Part shown: one piece after another, positions 24,440-37,706 of the stretch
Layout of the letters: each line of letters opens with the position of its first letter
Numbering within the stretch: position 1 is the stretch's first letter
Source: Phoronis australis
Taxonomy: Eukaryota; Phoronida; Phoronidae
Reading direction: 5' to 3'
Assembly (NCBI GenBank): GCA_002633005.1
Contig: NMRA01000117.1
Location: forward strand, 62,001-126,000
DNA length: 64,000 bases
Made by a program: the position numbers and the translations under genes
The notes under the pieces: model-generated
Told to the model about the DNA's origin: nothing
The model's input: only the letters and a program-made list of their open reading frames with translations
Databases searched by the model: none

Positions 24440-24975
24440 ACTTAAAAAAACATCCTAATTTGGCTAACTTCAGAACATCATAACTCCGAAATGGCTCACC
24501 AGCTTCATATGAAACTTTCAGATACTATAATTTATAAACTGTTCTCCAAAATTCAGGAAGGATTACTTTTCAAAGTGACCTACTTTTGCATGAGAGGCTA
24601 TCAAAAAATAGGACTGGTTTTTTTATAAAATTTATGAAGTTGAATAAAATGAAAATGAAACAATAATTAAGAAAACTGGAATTTTAATTTTATGCCATTC
24701 ACTGGGTCATGGAAGCGAGTGTTTTCAGTAAAACTTAGCAAAAAAAGTTATAGTCTTAGCAAAACAACAGTAAGATGCCGCCTCCAAACACTGCTACAGA
24801 CTTTCAAGTTATCACTTCCCTTTTTGTTTGCCGACTTTTTAAAAATATCCTTTAAGTACTTTTTGGCTAGCCAGTCCTATAAAAACGAAACATTTAAATA
24901 AAATTCCAAACAGCACTGAGGACCTCGGAAGAATGTCCAAATCTGGCTCACTACGGAACATTACATCTCAAACAA
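24440..24975. repeat. interspersed repeat family A, copy 2 and start of copy 3
   Basis: The segment 24440-24660 aligns with 13890 onward (AACTTCAGAACATCATAACT, CATATGAAACTTTCAG, GCATGAGAGGCTATCAAAA). A second start of the same repeat appears at 24930-24975 (CTGGCTCACTACGGAAC, ATTACATCTCAAAC) and continues only after the large Pearl-like element, at about 26710. The later copy was therefore split by insertion of that element. Confidence 0.6.
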
Positions 24976-26707
24976 GAGCAACGCGGAGCGTTGAAATGCG
25001 CCCACAAATGCATTGCGAATGGTGTGCTTTTAGGGTTGTTTATTTGTATCATAAAAATGGAAACTAGATGGTGCAAAAACAATCCATTCAAAAACAGAAA
25101 CATGCCATATTTCATAAAAATCTGTCAAAGAACTTCAGAGAAACAAAGGAAAACAGAATAAAATGAAACTGCCACTAGTGGGCACAGTGTCCGTTGGATC
25201 CGTCTGAAAGTGGTCGTCGTCTGTTGTTATCTTCATATTATTAAATTTAGTAAAGATCCTGCAGTGGGTTTAAGAGATACAACTATGGGCGCAAAACAAA
25301 ACTACCACTAGGAGGTGCCACAGTAATCAGTCACCATCATCAAAGGTGGTCTTCACACTGAGAACATATATGCCAATTTTCAAATGATTTGGTTGATACA
25401 GGGATGGACACCAAAAACAAGACTTGAAAACAGCAAAAGTGACCACTAGGTGGTGCAAAATATCTTGATTCCATCCCAAAACTGGCAGATAACATCATCA
25501 CACCAATAGATGTCTATGTTTAAAATTTTATGAAAATCTGTTGAGCACCTTTGAAGATACTGAGTTAAACATAAAAATCTAAAATTGACATTAGGGGGCA
25601 CAGCAGTAGTCAGATCTGTCTGAAAGTCGTCATCATCCGTAGTCAACATAACATAAATACACTTGCTAAATGAAGTAAAGATCCTGCGAACGGTTTAGGA
25701 GATACAGCCATAGGCGCAACAAAAACAAAACTGCCACTAGGAGGTGCCAGAGTAGTCGAAATCGTCGGAAAATCATCGTCAACCATCCTCTTTATAGTAA
25801 GCCCTACATGCCAATTTTCACATTCACCCTTTAAGCGATTTTCACATTCACCCTTTAAGCGGTTTGGTTGATATAAGGGTGGACGCAAAAAACAGATTCG
25901 AAAACAGTAAAAATGGTAACTAGGTGGCACAAACTACGTCGAATCCATCCGAAAACGAGAGGATAGTGGAATCTCACCAATAGGTGCCTACATATTAATT
26001 TCATGAAAATTCGTTAAGGACTTTTGAAGATACAAAGGTTAACGTAAAAAAATAAAATTGCCACTAGGGGGCACACTGGTAATCGGATCTGTCCAATAGT
26101 CGTCATCCTCCGTTGTTAACATCATATAAATACACTTAATAAATTTTGCAAAGATCCTGCGAACGGTTTAGGAGATACAGCCATAAGCGCAAAAAAACAA
26201 AGCTGCCACTTGAAGGCGCCACAGTAGTCAAAATCATCGTCAACCGTAATCATCATAGTAAGCACATACATGCCAATTTTCACAATCATCCTTTGAGCGG
26301 TTTGGTTGATAGAGGGTTGGACGCAATAAAAACAGACTCGAAAAAAGTAAAAATGGCCACTAGGTGGCGCAAACTACGTCAGATCTATCCGAAAACGGAA
26401 GAATAGCGTCATCTTGCTAATAGGTGCCTACATATCAAATTTCATGAAAATCCGTTCAGGACTTTTGAAGATACAAAGCGTAAAAAACTAAAATTGCCAC
26501 TAGGGGGCACACCGGTAGTCGAATCCGTCCGAAAGTAGGCTCATGCCGTCCCATTCATGAATGGAGCATATATGCCAAATTTCATGAACATATGTCAAAG
26601 GGTTTTGGAGATAGAGCAGCGGACGCCAGACGGACGCACCCAGACGGATGGACGGAGACGACGGCATAATGCTTCCACATATACTTGTAAATATGTGGGC
26701 ACATAAA
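24976..26707. mobile_element. Pearl/HINE-like non-autonomous element, copy 1, with CTCF-like motif array
   Basis: It begins with a short perfect hairpin (CAACGC-GGA-GCGTTG) and ends with a hairpin of CCACATAT and ATATGTGG just before GGGCACATAAAA. Between them is a core of diverged approx. 143-bp units and, before the 3' end, a GACGGA-rich tract (about 26621-26665). This order (5' hairpin, tandem core, simple tract, 3' hairpin) matches Pearl/HINE elements, which are non-autonomous relatives of Helentrons. Each unit holds a CCACTAGG(K/A)GG(C/T) box, at about 25172, 25305, 25443, 25588, 25734, 25917, 26061, 26206, 26357 and 26497, preceded about 35 bp upstream by GAGATACAG or GAAGATACA. Three box variants rotate, giving a higher-order period near 430 bp. 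A local 27-bp duplication at 25806-25862 stretches one spacing to about 183 bp. No coding capacity. It is inserted in family A. Confidence 0.8.
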
Positions 26708-27070
26708 AAGGCTGATCGGATTCACATGAAACTTTCAGATATTAAGCTTGGCACACTGATCTCCAAAACAACATTTTCAACATGTCCCGCTTTTGCACGA
26801 GGGTCTATCACAAATAGGACTTTTACAATTTTCAAGGAAAATCAGAAAAACAAAGTAACAGTGTTTTTGAGATTTCACTTAACATGTAGTTATACATCAA
26901 GCAAAATATGGCCATGTTATGGATACCAATGTTACTTTCCATTCAAATTTTACTTAGAGGATATGGCCAAGAGACCCAATTGATGCCAGATGGGTAAAAT
27001 GTCGAAAAATAAACACAAATTCCACAGGCTTGCTTGCTTCAGAAATATATACTTTTACTGAGTGTAAGTC
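26700..27070. repeat. interspersed repeat family A, continuation of copy 3 after the insertion
   Basis: It resumes with GGCTGATCGGATTCACATGA, then AACTTTCAGATATTAAG, CTCCAAAACAACATTTTC and GGGTCTATCACAAATAGGAC, and ends with ATGGCCAAGAGACCCAATTG and TTCCACAGGCTTGCTTGCTTC. The same blocks occur in the same order at 13890-14400. It is the right half of the repeat that starts at 24930. Confidence 0.6.
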
Positions 27071-30000
27071 CATAGTTTAATGGATATTTTGCATAATTCA
27101 TAAACCATTTCATAATAACCGAAATAACTGCAAGAAAAAAGCATCAAGCAGCCGCTAGCTACATCTCTGAGTTACTTTCCATGCATTAACAATTACTTTA
27201 TAATATGTGTTTTTAAATTGGTCAACGGAAGTAGTGCTACCAAATGACCTTGAGCAGAAAATATTGAGAATTAAAAGTCCCCGAGTAGTAGATGGAGGAA
27301 GGGAGGAGCAAGGTTCAGGATCAACAAGCAAGTAACTGCTTTGTCCGCCAATAGATGGCAGCAGATGTCAGCAGTGAACCAACTGCCCTCTGCTAAATCA
27401 GATAAGTGAAAGGAATGTGCACAGGCCTGGATGGTTTCAGTTGGCAGCCAATAACTTCAAGTATCTGTTACTTTAAACAGTTCCACACACACAAATATTA
27501 ATAGGCACTAAGTTGCTATCAGTTTATGTTATTGCAAGCATTCCAGTGTCTGACAGATGAAATATAGGAGCATGCATCATGTACCTCTGATGATAACAAT
27601 AGCACCTGAATAACAAAGTGGAGTGGGAAAGTTTGCACAGAAATGTCTGGCAATTTGGGGACAGTGTAATATTCATAAGTCCACATATGACTGTTTTACA
27701 CTTTATTGGTAAATTTTTAAATCATTACTTTGATCCCACCCTCCCTTCAGTTCATGGTGTTACCTTACATAAGAAACACTAACAAGTCATTACAAAGAAT
27801 CAAAACAAAGGGTTCCACTCCATAGCATTTTCTTGCAAACATCACTGTAACTCCCAAAATAGGAAATTATGTTGCTAGACACAGGTCAACAAACGAGCAA
27901 GTACCTAAATATTTTGAGAGAAATAGCTGGTCTGTTTCAAAAATAAATAGAATTTGAAAAAGTAGATTCTACACAGAGGTTGGAACTGTTTTCTATAACT
28001 GAAATTCGATATATTTATGGCCACCCAGTTGTTAAAAAGGTTATCAGTATTGTGCCAGAGATTGGGAAATGCTAACAGTGAATGATTACACAGAGTGCCT
28101 ACATGATATCACATCCTTGTGTTTAGATTGTCTACAGCTTTTTAATTGCTGCTGTAAGCAATAATGTTGCTAAAAGCCTTTGTTCAGCATGTTAATGTGC
28201 CTTCTACTTTACAGTACTTTTTAATCACCATTTCCTAATCACAGTATAATACCATAATATGTGAGCGTTCACACACAGAAGATTCAACAATGAGTTGCCA
28301 AAATCTGAATTTCAGCCAATATATCACTCCAACAACACAGCAAACACCATCAGAGTACCTTATCAGGTTGATTTATATAACAAGACCCAATTACTGGCCT
28401 GATATGTGATTAGCACGCAGGTAATTAGTTGACCACATACTTCCGGCTTTATCATATCAATGTTTATAGAGAGCCACAACCTGGTTGCAGTTGAGACTGT
28501 GCATCAATAAACAGACTCTATCCCAAGTGTCATTTGCTCAATATACTTCTACAGTAAAATCTCACCAATTTTGGACAAAAATAAATGCTAAAATTGATAT
28601 TTGCCAATTCTTTAACAATTTTACCATTGTTGTGAAGACCAAATTTCCCAAAACAATGACTGATGGCAGTTATTGTACACAACTTTAAAATGTTGAAGAA
28701 TTAACCATAGTACAGCAAACATCAAGAGACCTTCAAAATCTGAACATAATGATGATAGTTCATAGTAACAGTAGATTTCCATACAATAGGTAAAATTGGA
28801 ACTTGGAAGTTTGTAAATTATATTACTTATATAGTTCTCAACAGGGTACGTTCGATGGTACTTATCTCCTATGGAAAAAATAAAACATAAATTACAATTA
28901 TCCTCAAAATTGTGTCCTAACATAGTGAAAATTTACCATGGTCCATGTTTTGCTAGCCTTTCTTCAACAACTCATAATGTAAGCAGTCACAGAATCAAGT
29001 GCAAAGAAGCAATATTCCCATTTGGCCATCAACTAACTGCCATCTGAACCCATTAATTGACCATGGTTGGCCAGAGACCAATGTGCAATAATTACAAATG
29101 GACTGATTTCACACCAATTTGCCAAAGCAGCAGTATGCTCTGAAGATTGACAAAGCGTTAATCAGTGTGTTCCTTGTCAATATTGGATACTAAAAATGAT
29201 AACTATTGGCCAAGACCAATAGACATTGAGGATATAACAGAAGTTATGAAAAAAGGTATCCTTGAGAAGTTGTTAGGTTGATAAAAGCATGCGTTACAAA
29301 TGCCTGCCAAAAAGTAAAACGTGGTTGCAGGGACGTAAGTCTGTTTTTCTGGTACATGAGTTGGAGATCAGGAGAAACTTCAACAGTTTTGTGCATCTGA
29401 GATGCGCATGGGCACCATAAACTTGGGACGCCAATGAAATAGCACCACTGTTGCAGCAGCAGGAGTATGAACCCTGCTGTGATATTTTTGTTCCATGACT
29501 TGCCAACTGTTTAGACTACAATCAAAACCTTCATCTAATCACTGACTTCTGTATTTAACTACATGTGCCACATGACAAAACTGATGCATTTTATATCCAT
29601 ATTTGCCATAGAACAATGCAACTGCACAATCAAGAGGCTTAAACTGAAATGAAGGTTGCAAACCTAAGCTGGAGAGAGGCCCCTATGGATAGGTTTCATC
29701 TCACTCTGTGTAAATATATTAAGGTTTTTCATCAAAACATACTCTGATTTCTAGGAAATATGCATTGGACAACAAGAAATTTGGGACCAAACCCGAGGCC
29801 AAAATCAGCATTCTACCCGCAAAGCCCACATATTCGCCCCAAAGGAAGAACTTAATACAATATGAAAATTGCAAAAGATGTTAGTTTCGCATGGTCAGTT
29901 ACAGCTCTCAGGGGGAAACACAATTACTTTATTGATGCAACTCTGACAGGAAGCTTAGCGAGTCCTCCTACATAAAGTCTACCACCCATTGCCAAGAGAG

Positions 30001-33000
30001 CTCTCCCACATAAAGACTACCACCCACAAGCAATAGGAGTAATTATTGATTTCATAAACTTAGGTAAGAAATGGAGAAAGTGGCACCTTAAATGAAAAAA
30101 GAACATGAAACATGAAAAGGAATAGAACATCAATTGTTTTGTCAAATAGCTGCTATTGCCTGTGAGACTGTTACAGTCGTCAAGTTCCCAGAGAAGTTTA
30201 AGCGCAAGCTTTCACGTCACATAAAAGTTTGATTCAGGCAATCATGGACATGTAACATTAAAGTGAGATACTGTATATACATGAACATGGCCCAACTGGA
30301 TCTAGGTTTTAAATGGGTTGCTGACTCATACATGATTCAACAGAAAGGACTACCTTTGCTGAGGGGTTCCAAGGTACTCAACTCCTAAATCTCCTTACAT
30401 TCCCAAAATCCTTTTACAGAATTAGCAGTGTTTAGTTTTTTGTTAATAGTTAAAGCTTGACATTACAACTGGGCAAAAAGGAATATAAGATCCTATACAG
30501 AGTTTAAAAAATTAGCATAAAAAGTAACATGCATGAGGTGAAGGGGTATGCGGTATTGCGGCAGGATTATAAAGAGAATAAAGAAACAATGAAAGAATAC
30601 TTTAGGAATACAGACCAGTTGATGACCAAGCTTGAGTGCACAGACCACCAGTGTCTTCAATGACTAGGAGGTACAGCTGACATCCTACAACACAAATCAC
30701 CAGTGGTTGAAGAGGGAGGTCAAACACAAGTCCAGGAATGTCTGCTATGCACACACGCTGTTTAACTGATTCTGGCATCTTTTACAGCCAGGCCAAACCA
30801 AAACAAACAGTTTATCCAATGTTACAGATTGGCAGAGGATGGGGAGTGGCTGGCAGGAATGTGCACACTGAAACGAGAGGAGTAAGGAATTACCAGGCTG
30901 GCATTGAGGAGACAGCATTGTTACAACAGGAAAATGCAATACTGGCCAGATTACAGTGAACAGTTAATGTGGTCATGAAATTTCACAGAGGAGTGTTTAA
31001 TTCATGGGTGCATGCCATGGTAAAATGGCACAGATGCTATTTTGTTTGAGGTTGTATCTCAAGTTAACAAACGTCAGTGACCCACAATGACCTTGTGACC
31101 ACATACTGTACTTTAGATAGATCATGTGGGTCATTCAAATGTAGCAAGTCAAATATTTGCACTGGCGCTGAGCTATAAAGAGGAATGTGAACTAATAAAG
31201 ACCTCACATGAATGAGTGAGAAAATAATACAAACTGGCTTCCAGATAATGCGCAATGCAGCAACACCACAAAAACTATCTCAAAGAGAAAAAAAATGTTT
31301 TCTTTTCTTGTTTGAAAAAATACTAGGGCTTAAGCTAGAAAGTTGACCATGGCTAGCCTGGAACACTACTGGAATGACGAACGGCCCAGCGACAAGGCAG
31401 GGTTTGGGAGTAAATCTGCTACATGAGGGAGCCCTAAAGAGCAAACACTCCCAACACTAAGATGGGTGTAACTCTGCAAGTGACTGTGAGTGAGATGTAA
31501 GCTGATATGGTGATTAAAGCTGGAACAAAGTTTATGTGAATTTTGCATTTTGATTTTAGAGACAAACTGACAACCTTCCTTTTAAACGGAACAACAATAT
31601 GTGATAAAAATGGCCAAACCATTCAATGACCTACATATTGAAAATAATAACTGACTAGAATCAAATTTTTTTGATAAAAAGTTTAATTGAGTAGGCTGGT
31701 GGTCTTTAATTAAATGTTTCTCTAGACGTACAAACTCTGAAAGATTACACCTAACAGCTGTTTGAAGCACAAACTGCTATTTTTATAATGCAGCCAGACA
31801 CCAAGAAGTAAGTAGAAGCAGTGTAATAAATGTAGCTCTTTTAAAACTTGTAATTAGCAAGCTATCTTTGGAATTTTCGTAATAGGCAATCAGTGAATTC
31901 ATATTTTATGCCAGGGTATATGGCCACATGAAGATCAGAGGCACCATCAGATAAGAAATGTTTTCACAGCTTTGTGAAGAGAAATTTTTTATCATCACTA
32001 GAAAAATCTTAAGTATCTACCTTTTAAATTGATTTAAAAGAAGAATTTTACAAAAACTTGATAGAGAGGCCAAGAGAATTTCTCTCTACACAACTGACCT
32101 TACAAGTTATCAGATTTTGTCTTAGATTTATAAGAGATTCCATTATGAGCAAAGATACATCTGACCAAAATGTGATGCAAAGTATTAATTTTCTCACTAA
32201 ATGGACTTGCCAACAGTTTATTGAGCTGCCAATAAAATTAAGATGGTATAATTGTAACCAGTGTTTGTAACTGTTTCAGTAAGTTAATTCAGCATTTGGC
32301 AACTGGGAAAAATGTTTCAGATAGTGCATTCACTCACCAGATATGAAGTGAAATTAATTAAGTATTTTGGATCGTAAATTCAAACCGGAATAATAACTTT
32401 CTAGGGCATTATTAACCATCATTGACTAATAAGAATGAGAAGATGGCAAGTGCCCTCCAGCACTACAGGTGATAGAATCCACACACACATTTTTTGTTTG
32501 GCCTGATCTACTGTGAAGGAATGCAAATACCCTGTCCAACCCAGATTGTTGGATTCACTGGTGAAAGCTGGACAAATGAGCATGGGAAAACCCTGTTAGC
32601 TCAGACTGAGCAGGAATTTTTGACATTCCTAGATAAAGTGCTAAAGAAAGTTGTGACTTTTTGAAGAGGGAAATCTTGAGCCCAGCACTGCCTGTAATAT
32701 GTTTCAAATAGACTATATAGAAATATCCTGCTAAACTGAATAAAAGGCATACTTACAGAGCACAAAAAGGTTTCAAAAGGTAAATCATCTGACTGTTGAA
32801 AGCACTCAGTATTAAACTTCCTTGTGCTATCAAGTTTCAGTTTAATAAAACAAAAGACAAAATAATGGCACTAAGCAAATATACACTGTCCACAAAGACA
32901 CCCACATGACAAGAGCTGTCATAAGAAATGTATCCTCCAATTTGAACATTGTCAATGCAGTCAAAGTGGGGATAGTAATTATTAATTAAATATCGAAATC

Positions 33001-33654
33001 ATTAGTTTAATGTAATCATGCCTGTGACATTTACTAACTACAGGATAGTGGGCAGCTATGATCGTGGCCACGCTTCACTGATGACACCACATACGCATGA
33101 CCGACAGTCACGACACAAAAGCAGTTCACATGAAATGTGGTCACAAGTTGGACAGTTCAAAGCTCACGCCCTGCAGCATTCTTGGCAATAGTAGCATAAA
33201 GGGGAACAGTTTGATGCCCTTATTCAGTGGAGAAAACTGCTTCTCAAAATGCAAGATAGTCCAAATTACTTCTTTCTCAGCAGGGTATGACATAACGACT
33301 ACAGGGTCAAGAATTGTGACAAAGTACTAGTCAACATAATTGGCCCAGCTGGAACTCAAGTCAACCTGGTTTCCCAGCAACTTTTGACCTGGGAAATGCA
33401 AATAGCTTTGTTACTGACATTCAAGTCTTCCATTTTGGCTGGGACATCTCAGGGTTATTATGATTGTACATTAATAGCAATTTGCAAGAACTAAACCTTT
33501 TGACAAACGATTAAAAAGTAATTTATAACGCAAATTCTGATTAATTTAATCTCCTTTTATTGTAGAAATCAATGCACTCTCTTAAAGTTCAAGGAAACCG
33601 TGACTGGAAGTTTTTGGATTCCAGGATGGTTGAATGGGACAAAGAATGATGACG
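27071..33654. other. non-coding block, no gene recognised
   Basis: AT-rich DNA. A CTCF-like site lies at 27348-27361, just outside the family A repeat. Two near-identical 28-bp segments (ACATAAAGWCTACCACCCA) lie at about 29965-30030. A short candidate exon could be drawn at 32757-32817 on the minus strand (donor CTCT/GTAAGT), but the evidence is only splice signals. No other feature is seen. Confidence 0.45.
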
Positions 33655-33847
33655 AATTTTGACGCAGAGTGGAGTACAGTCTAATTGTGGACAGTTCATA
33701 GTCTAAGTTACAACACACAATTTTGACGCAGAGTGGAGTACAGTCTAATTGTGGACAGTTCATAGTCTAAGTTACAACACACAATTTTGACGCAGAGTGG
33801 AGTACAGTCTAATTGTGGACAGTTCATAGTCTAAGTTACAACACACA
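33655..33847. repeat. 64-bp tandem repeat, three copies
   Basis: Three head-to-tail units begin at 33655, 33719 and 33783, each starting AATTTTGACGCAGAGTGGAG and ending AAGTTACAACACAC. The copies are essentially identical, so the array is young. A minus-strand open frame across it is a by-product of the repeated unit, not a gene. Confidence 0.95.
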
Positions 33848-34738
33848 ACTTTTGACAGTTCATTTTTGCTCTTAGTAGAGATAGCGAGGATTGGCTAACT
33901 TTGCTGAAACATAGAATCAGAATTTGGCCGTACTAATTGCCAGTTCACTATTGTCAAAATACAATGGACATATCACTTTTAAAACAAAAAATAAAGCACG
34001 TGACGCACAACAGTCATCATAACTTGGAGTTTGATCCCTGCTGTGGAACTAAAAATTCACTTAGAAATGAATTAAATAATAAAAATTAAAACTATTACAA
34101 ATCCCAAGTATTTGCAATTTATCACTTTGGTCTATGCCAAGTGTAGCGCATACTAATCAAATATCATTCCAGCAACACCACTGGTCTTTTAGTGACAATT
34201 TTGGAAATACATTTTCAAGCTGGATTTCCTAGTTTCAACCTGGAATTTTATTCCTAAATGTTTCTTATGTTGAGGGCTGGTCTTCAAAAATTAATGGCCA
34301 TAACGTGCATTTTCAAAACTGAAAGATTTAGATGATGCATAGATCTGTGTACATATGCAGTTTCTGTAGGCAATTCCACACATTATGGAGACGGTCAGTG
34401 AAAGTGGTACGACCGTATACTCTCCAGTACTATTTTGATAGTGTCTAAGATACCCAGTCCCACAAGAGTACTACAACATTGGCCTGCATTCTGTGTTTGT
34501 GGTAGCACTTCCTTCACCATTACATGGAAGACAGCCTCAGGACAATGAAGAAGCATTGCTTACTTTATCTAAAGCTATGCCTGTTTTTCCCTAATGGGTG
34601 GCCAAAGAGCTTCAAAAGATTCAAAAGGGGGACAGACAATATAAATTTGTTTGGTGTCCCCCTGTAATTCCATTCGATTGATGGTTACATCTTTTAACAT
34701 TAGAATTACAAACTTGACACAAAACACAAAAAGCAAAA

Positions 34739-35296
34739 TACATAAACCAGCACACGATTCGACAACCCGCAGGTCGCATTGGTGACCTCAGATTGTGTTT
34801 GGTGAACTGGTAAAAATCCGAGTCTCCACTGCGAGTTGCAAAGTCAGACAATAATTCCCTCTAAATTCCTTTCAAAATCCACGTTGACTTCCTAACTTTA
34901 AATTACCAACAGTTTTCCTAGATTTATTATCTTTGATTCACAATTGTTTTGTTGATTTTGTGAAATCACGCATTTGCCACCACGCTTAAATTACAACAGT
35001 GACAAGTCGGAATTGCTTGGTAAAAATCGAAATTCACGACACCAGTCCATGTTCGTTTGCCGGCGGCAGGACTTGAGTTAGACCATGAAGGTACGCCTAC
35101 ACTTAAGATTTACGGGGGAGTGGGTGGCAGTACGGTTGTTCGACCTTCTTTTATGTCAACGAACTTTTAAACAGCGGATAGGAGACAGGAAAAATCAGGA
35201 ATTAATTTGGACGGCCGAGATTTTCAGTTTAGGCAACCTCAGATTTCGTTTGGCAACCTGGGATCTGGGATTTTTGCCAGCTAAGCATCGAGTGCT
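34739..35296. repeat. interspersed repeat family B, copy 1
   Basis: It shares ordered blocks with 60709-61153: CTGGTAAAAATCC / CTGGTAAAAATTC, then TTGACTTCCTAACTTTAAA / ATGACTTCCAAACTTCAAA, GTGAAATCACGCATTTGCC / GTGAAATCAGTGTATCTGCC, and GACCTGGGAATTTTGCCA-type sequence, closing with AGCATCGAG near the right end of both. The copies are strongly diverged. No terminal repeats or ORF of note. The class is unknown. Confidence 0.55.
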
Positions 35297-37204
35297 GTGA
35301 ACCAAGTAATGGTATTTTAAGATATGGGGGTTTATATTGCTCCATCGTGGAGAAGTTGCCAGCATGGTTCTATAGGTGTGGGCACAAGAAAGGGAGAATA
35401 CGATGTCTACCGTTGTACTTTTATAGATCATACTGAACAATTTCAGGTATCTACCTTTTACAAAAGATAAAGTACACATTATCAGCCACTAGATACTTAT
35501 ATTTCATTCAATAAGCTCACCATATCATCCCACATCACAAAATGCTGGTAAGTCTGTCAAGTTTTGGAATGGCACTACCTAAAAAGACACAAGCAAAATT
35601 TGTCACTTAGGAATTTGTAATAGGGGATGCCTGGAGAAAATTCGCAGGAAACAATAAACATTACTCCACTATTGATCCTTGGGGAAAGAACCACCGCAAG
35701 AACTATGGACAGATCAAAACATACAAGCCATCCAGGTGTATTACTGAAGGTACATAAAAATATGGTGGTGTATTACCGTAGGTACATAAAAATATGAGTG
35801 ACAGGATTGCTACTGTTTCAGGAACATGCATTCTTAATCACAAATAACTGAAGACAGCAATGGGAAGCATTGAGACCTACCAAGGTTTAAGGTAAACTTT
35901 GATTAATTTTAACAGCATCTGTAATAAGTGTGGTGGGTGGATGCCTAAGTGCTGTGCCGGTAACTATGACAAAAATTTAAAGCAACTCTCCATCACCTCA
36001 GTAAGTGTGATAAATAGGTAAAAAGAGACTGACGTAAATGTTGATGTGGACATCCTGTTATCAATCATCTCAACATTAGCTATTTATGTCACACAAATCT
36101 ACCAAGTAGTTGACACCATTACGCTTTGAAATGCTGTGAACTCTGAGCGATTAAGGTGGGAATTCATTCATGAAAAGTACAGATCTTAATGAGTAATGTT
36201 GACAACATGGTGCAGTATCATGAAATACACAGCGAGATATTAAACAAATAATGCCAAAAAACAGCCTACAGAAAGCTTTCAATGGTTCTTGACTGAAAAC
36301 ACAGTACACAGAAAATTGTCAAATTCAAGGTCGAATTTCAATCATCAATTAAACCTTTGCCATTTTAAAACATGGTGCTCCAACATTCTACCATACATCT
36401 GAAGAACAGTTTTGCCATTTGAACAAAACGTAAATACGTGGTGACATGGTTTGTTTCACCATTATGGCGTAACTTAACACCATTTTTGACAGATTCTAAA
36501 AGAAGACTTATGGCCAGTCATAAGTTTTAGCGCAAGTTTGTGGAAAAAATTTAATAAAGTGACACGTTTTGGTAAAGAAGGCCTCCAACATTAAGAAATA
36601 GTCGCTTTAACAACACTCCTGCCTAACAGGTGAGAAATTATTAATACATACCATGCTAAAGATGTATCAATCATGCTCAACTGATGACTCTGCTCTACAA
36701 CTGACTTTATAAGGACATGGATTGACCTCAGCACTAACAGCCCACACTTCAAGTAAATTAAACCCACCTTCTCACTAACGACTTGGTTCTATAAAATTAA
36801 GGTGAGTGATTGAAAATGTCAGCGTACCACAAGATCGCCATTCAGGGAAGGTGTTCAGTCCACCTGTTACAACACGGAAAACAAAGTCGCACTTTAACGA
36901 GATTGCCCCAATAATGTAAATTTACAAACAATGTGGGAAGATCAACTAGAAATGTAATAACTGCAATTTATTTGTTTTTGTATATTTTTATCAATAAACA
37001 GGGGGTATCTTCCAATTAACAAATCACCCACACAATACCATACCATTAAAACCATCAGTAAACAAAATACTCAAGGGAAACTAGAAACTTCCGTTGAACT
37101 ATTCCTGGAAATTTTCAATGCTGGTACTTGCACAATGCCGACTCACCACAACTCATAACTAAAATGATCACATTGGAAACAATCTACGGTACATCAAGGG
37201 GGAA
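35297..37204. other. non-coding block with a short direct duplication
   Basis: Contains a direct duplication of about 32 bp at 35739-35800 (GTGTATTAC..GGTACATAAAAATATG twice). A possible 85-bp plus-strand exon (35916-36000) has a good acceptor (GATTAATTTTAACAG), 28 open Cys-containing codons and a GTAAGT donor, but it stands alone and is probably chance. Nothing else is recognised. Confidence 0.4.
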
Positions 37205-37706
37205 TCAACATTTGGTCCGATTTCAAAACTAATTGCCTGGACCTCAAAACCAGTCGGCTGGACTACAAAACCAAATGGCCAGTGTTCTAACTTGGTGGTT
37301 GGATCTCAGAACAGGTAGGCCGATACTTTAAAACCAGATAGCAGCACACAAAAAACTGTTAGACCGGACCTTAAAGGGATTGGTCAGTGTTCAAACAAAA
37401 TGACCAAACAAAGCGGCGATTTTGAGCAAAACAAACAGGTATGAAAAAGACACACTAGATGTCACTTTAATCCTTCCAGACATTTTAAGGGAGTCTCTGA
37501 AGAAGTCCGGCCGTCGAGTTTGATCTCCAGCCAACTGGTTATAGTACAAGCCATTTTGTTTTGGATCCAGCCAACGAGTTTTTTTGGGTGAGGCCATCGT
37601 ATTTTGAAGTCCAGACAACACGTTTGATCACTGACCATTTGGTTTGCAGTCCAGCCAACTGGTTCTGAAGTTTAGGCAAGTGGTTTTCAGTCCGACCAAA
37701 TGTTGA
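37205..37706. mobile_element. foldback-type inverted-repeat element, about 500 bp
   Basis: The two ends are long imperfect inverted repeats. The left reads TCAACATTTGGTCCGATTTC and continues through GGCTGGACTACAAAACCAAATGG-type sequence; the right end read on the minus strand gives ATCAACATTTGGTCGGACTG, then AACCAGTTGGCTGGACTGCA, then AACCAAATGGTCAGTG. Pairing continues for about 75 bp per arm. The arms are themselves made of short AAAACCAGNYGGCYGGAC subrepeats, which suggests growth by internal duplication. No coding capacity and no clear target duplication. Confidence 0.75.
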
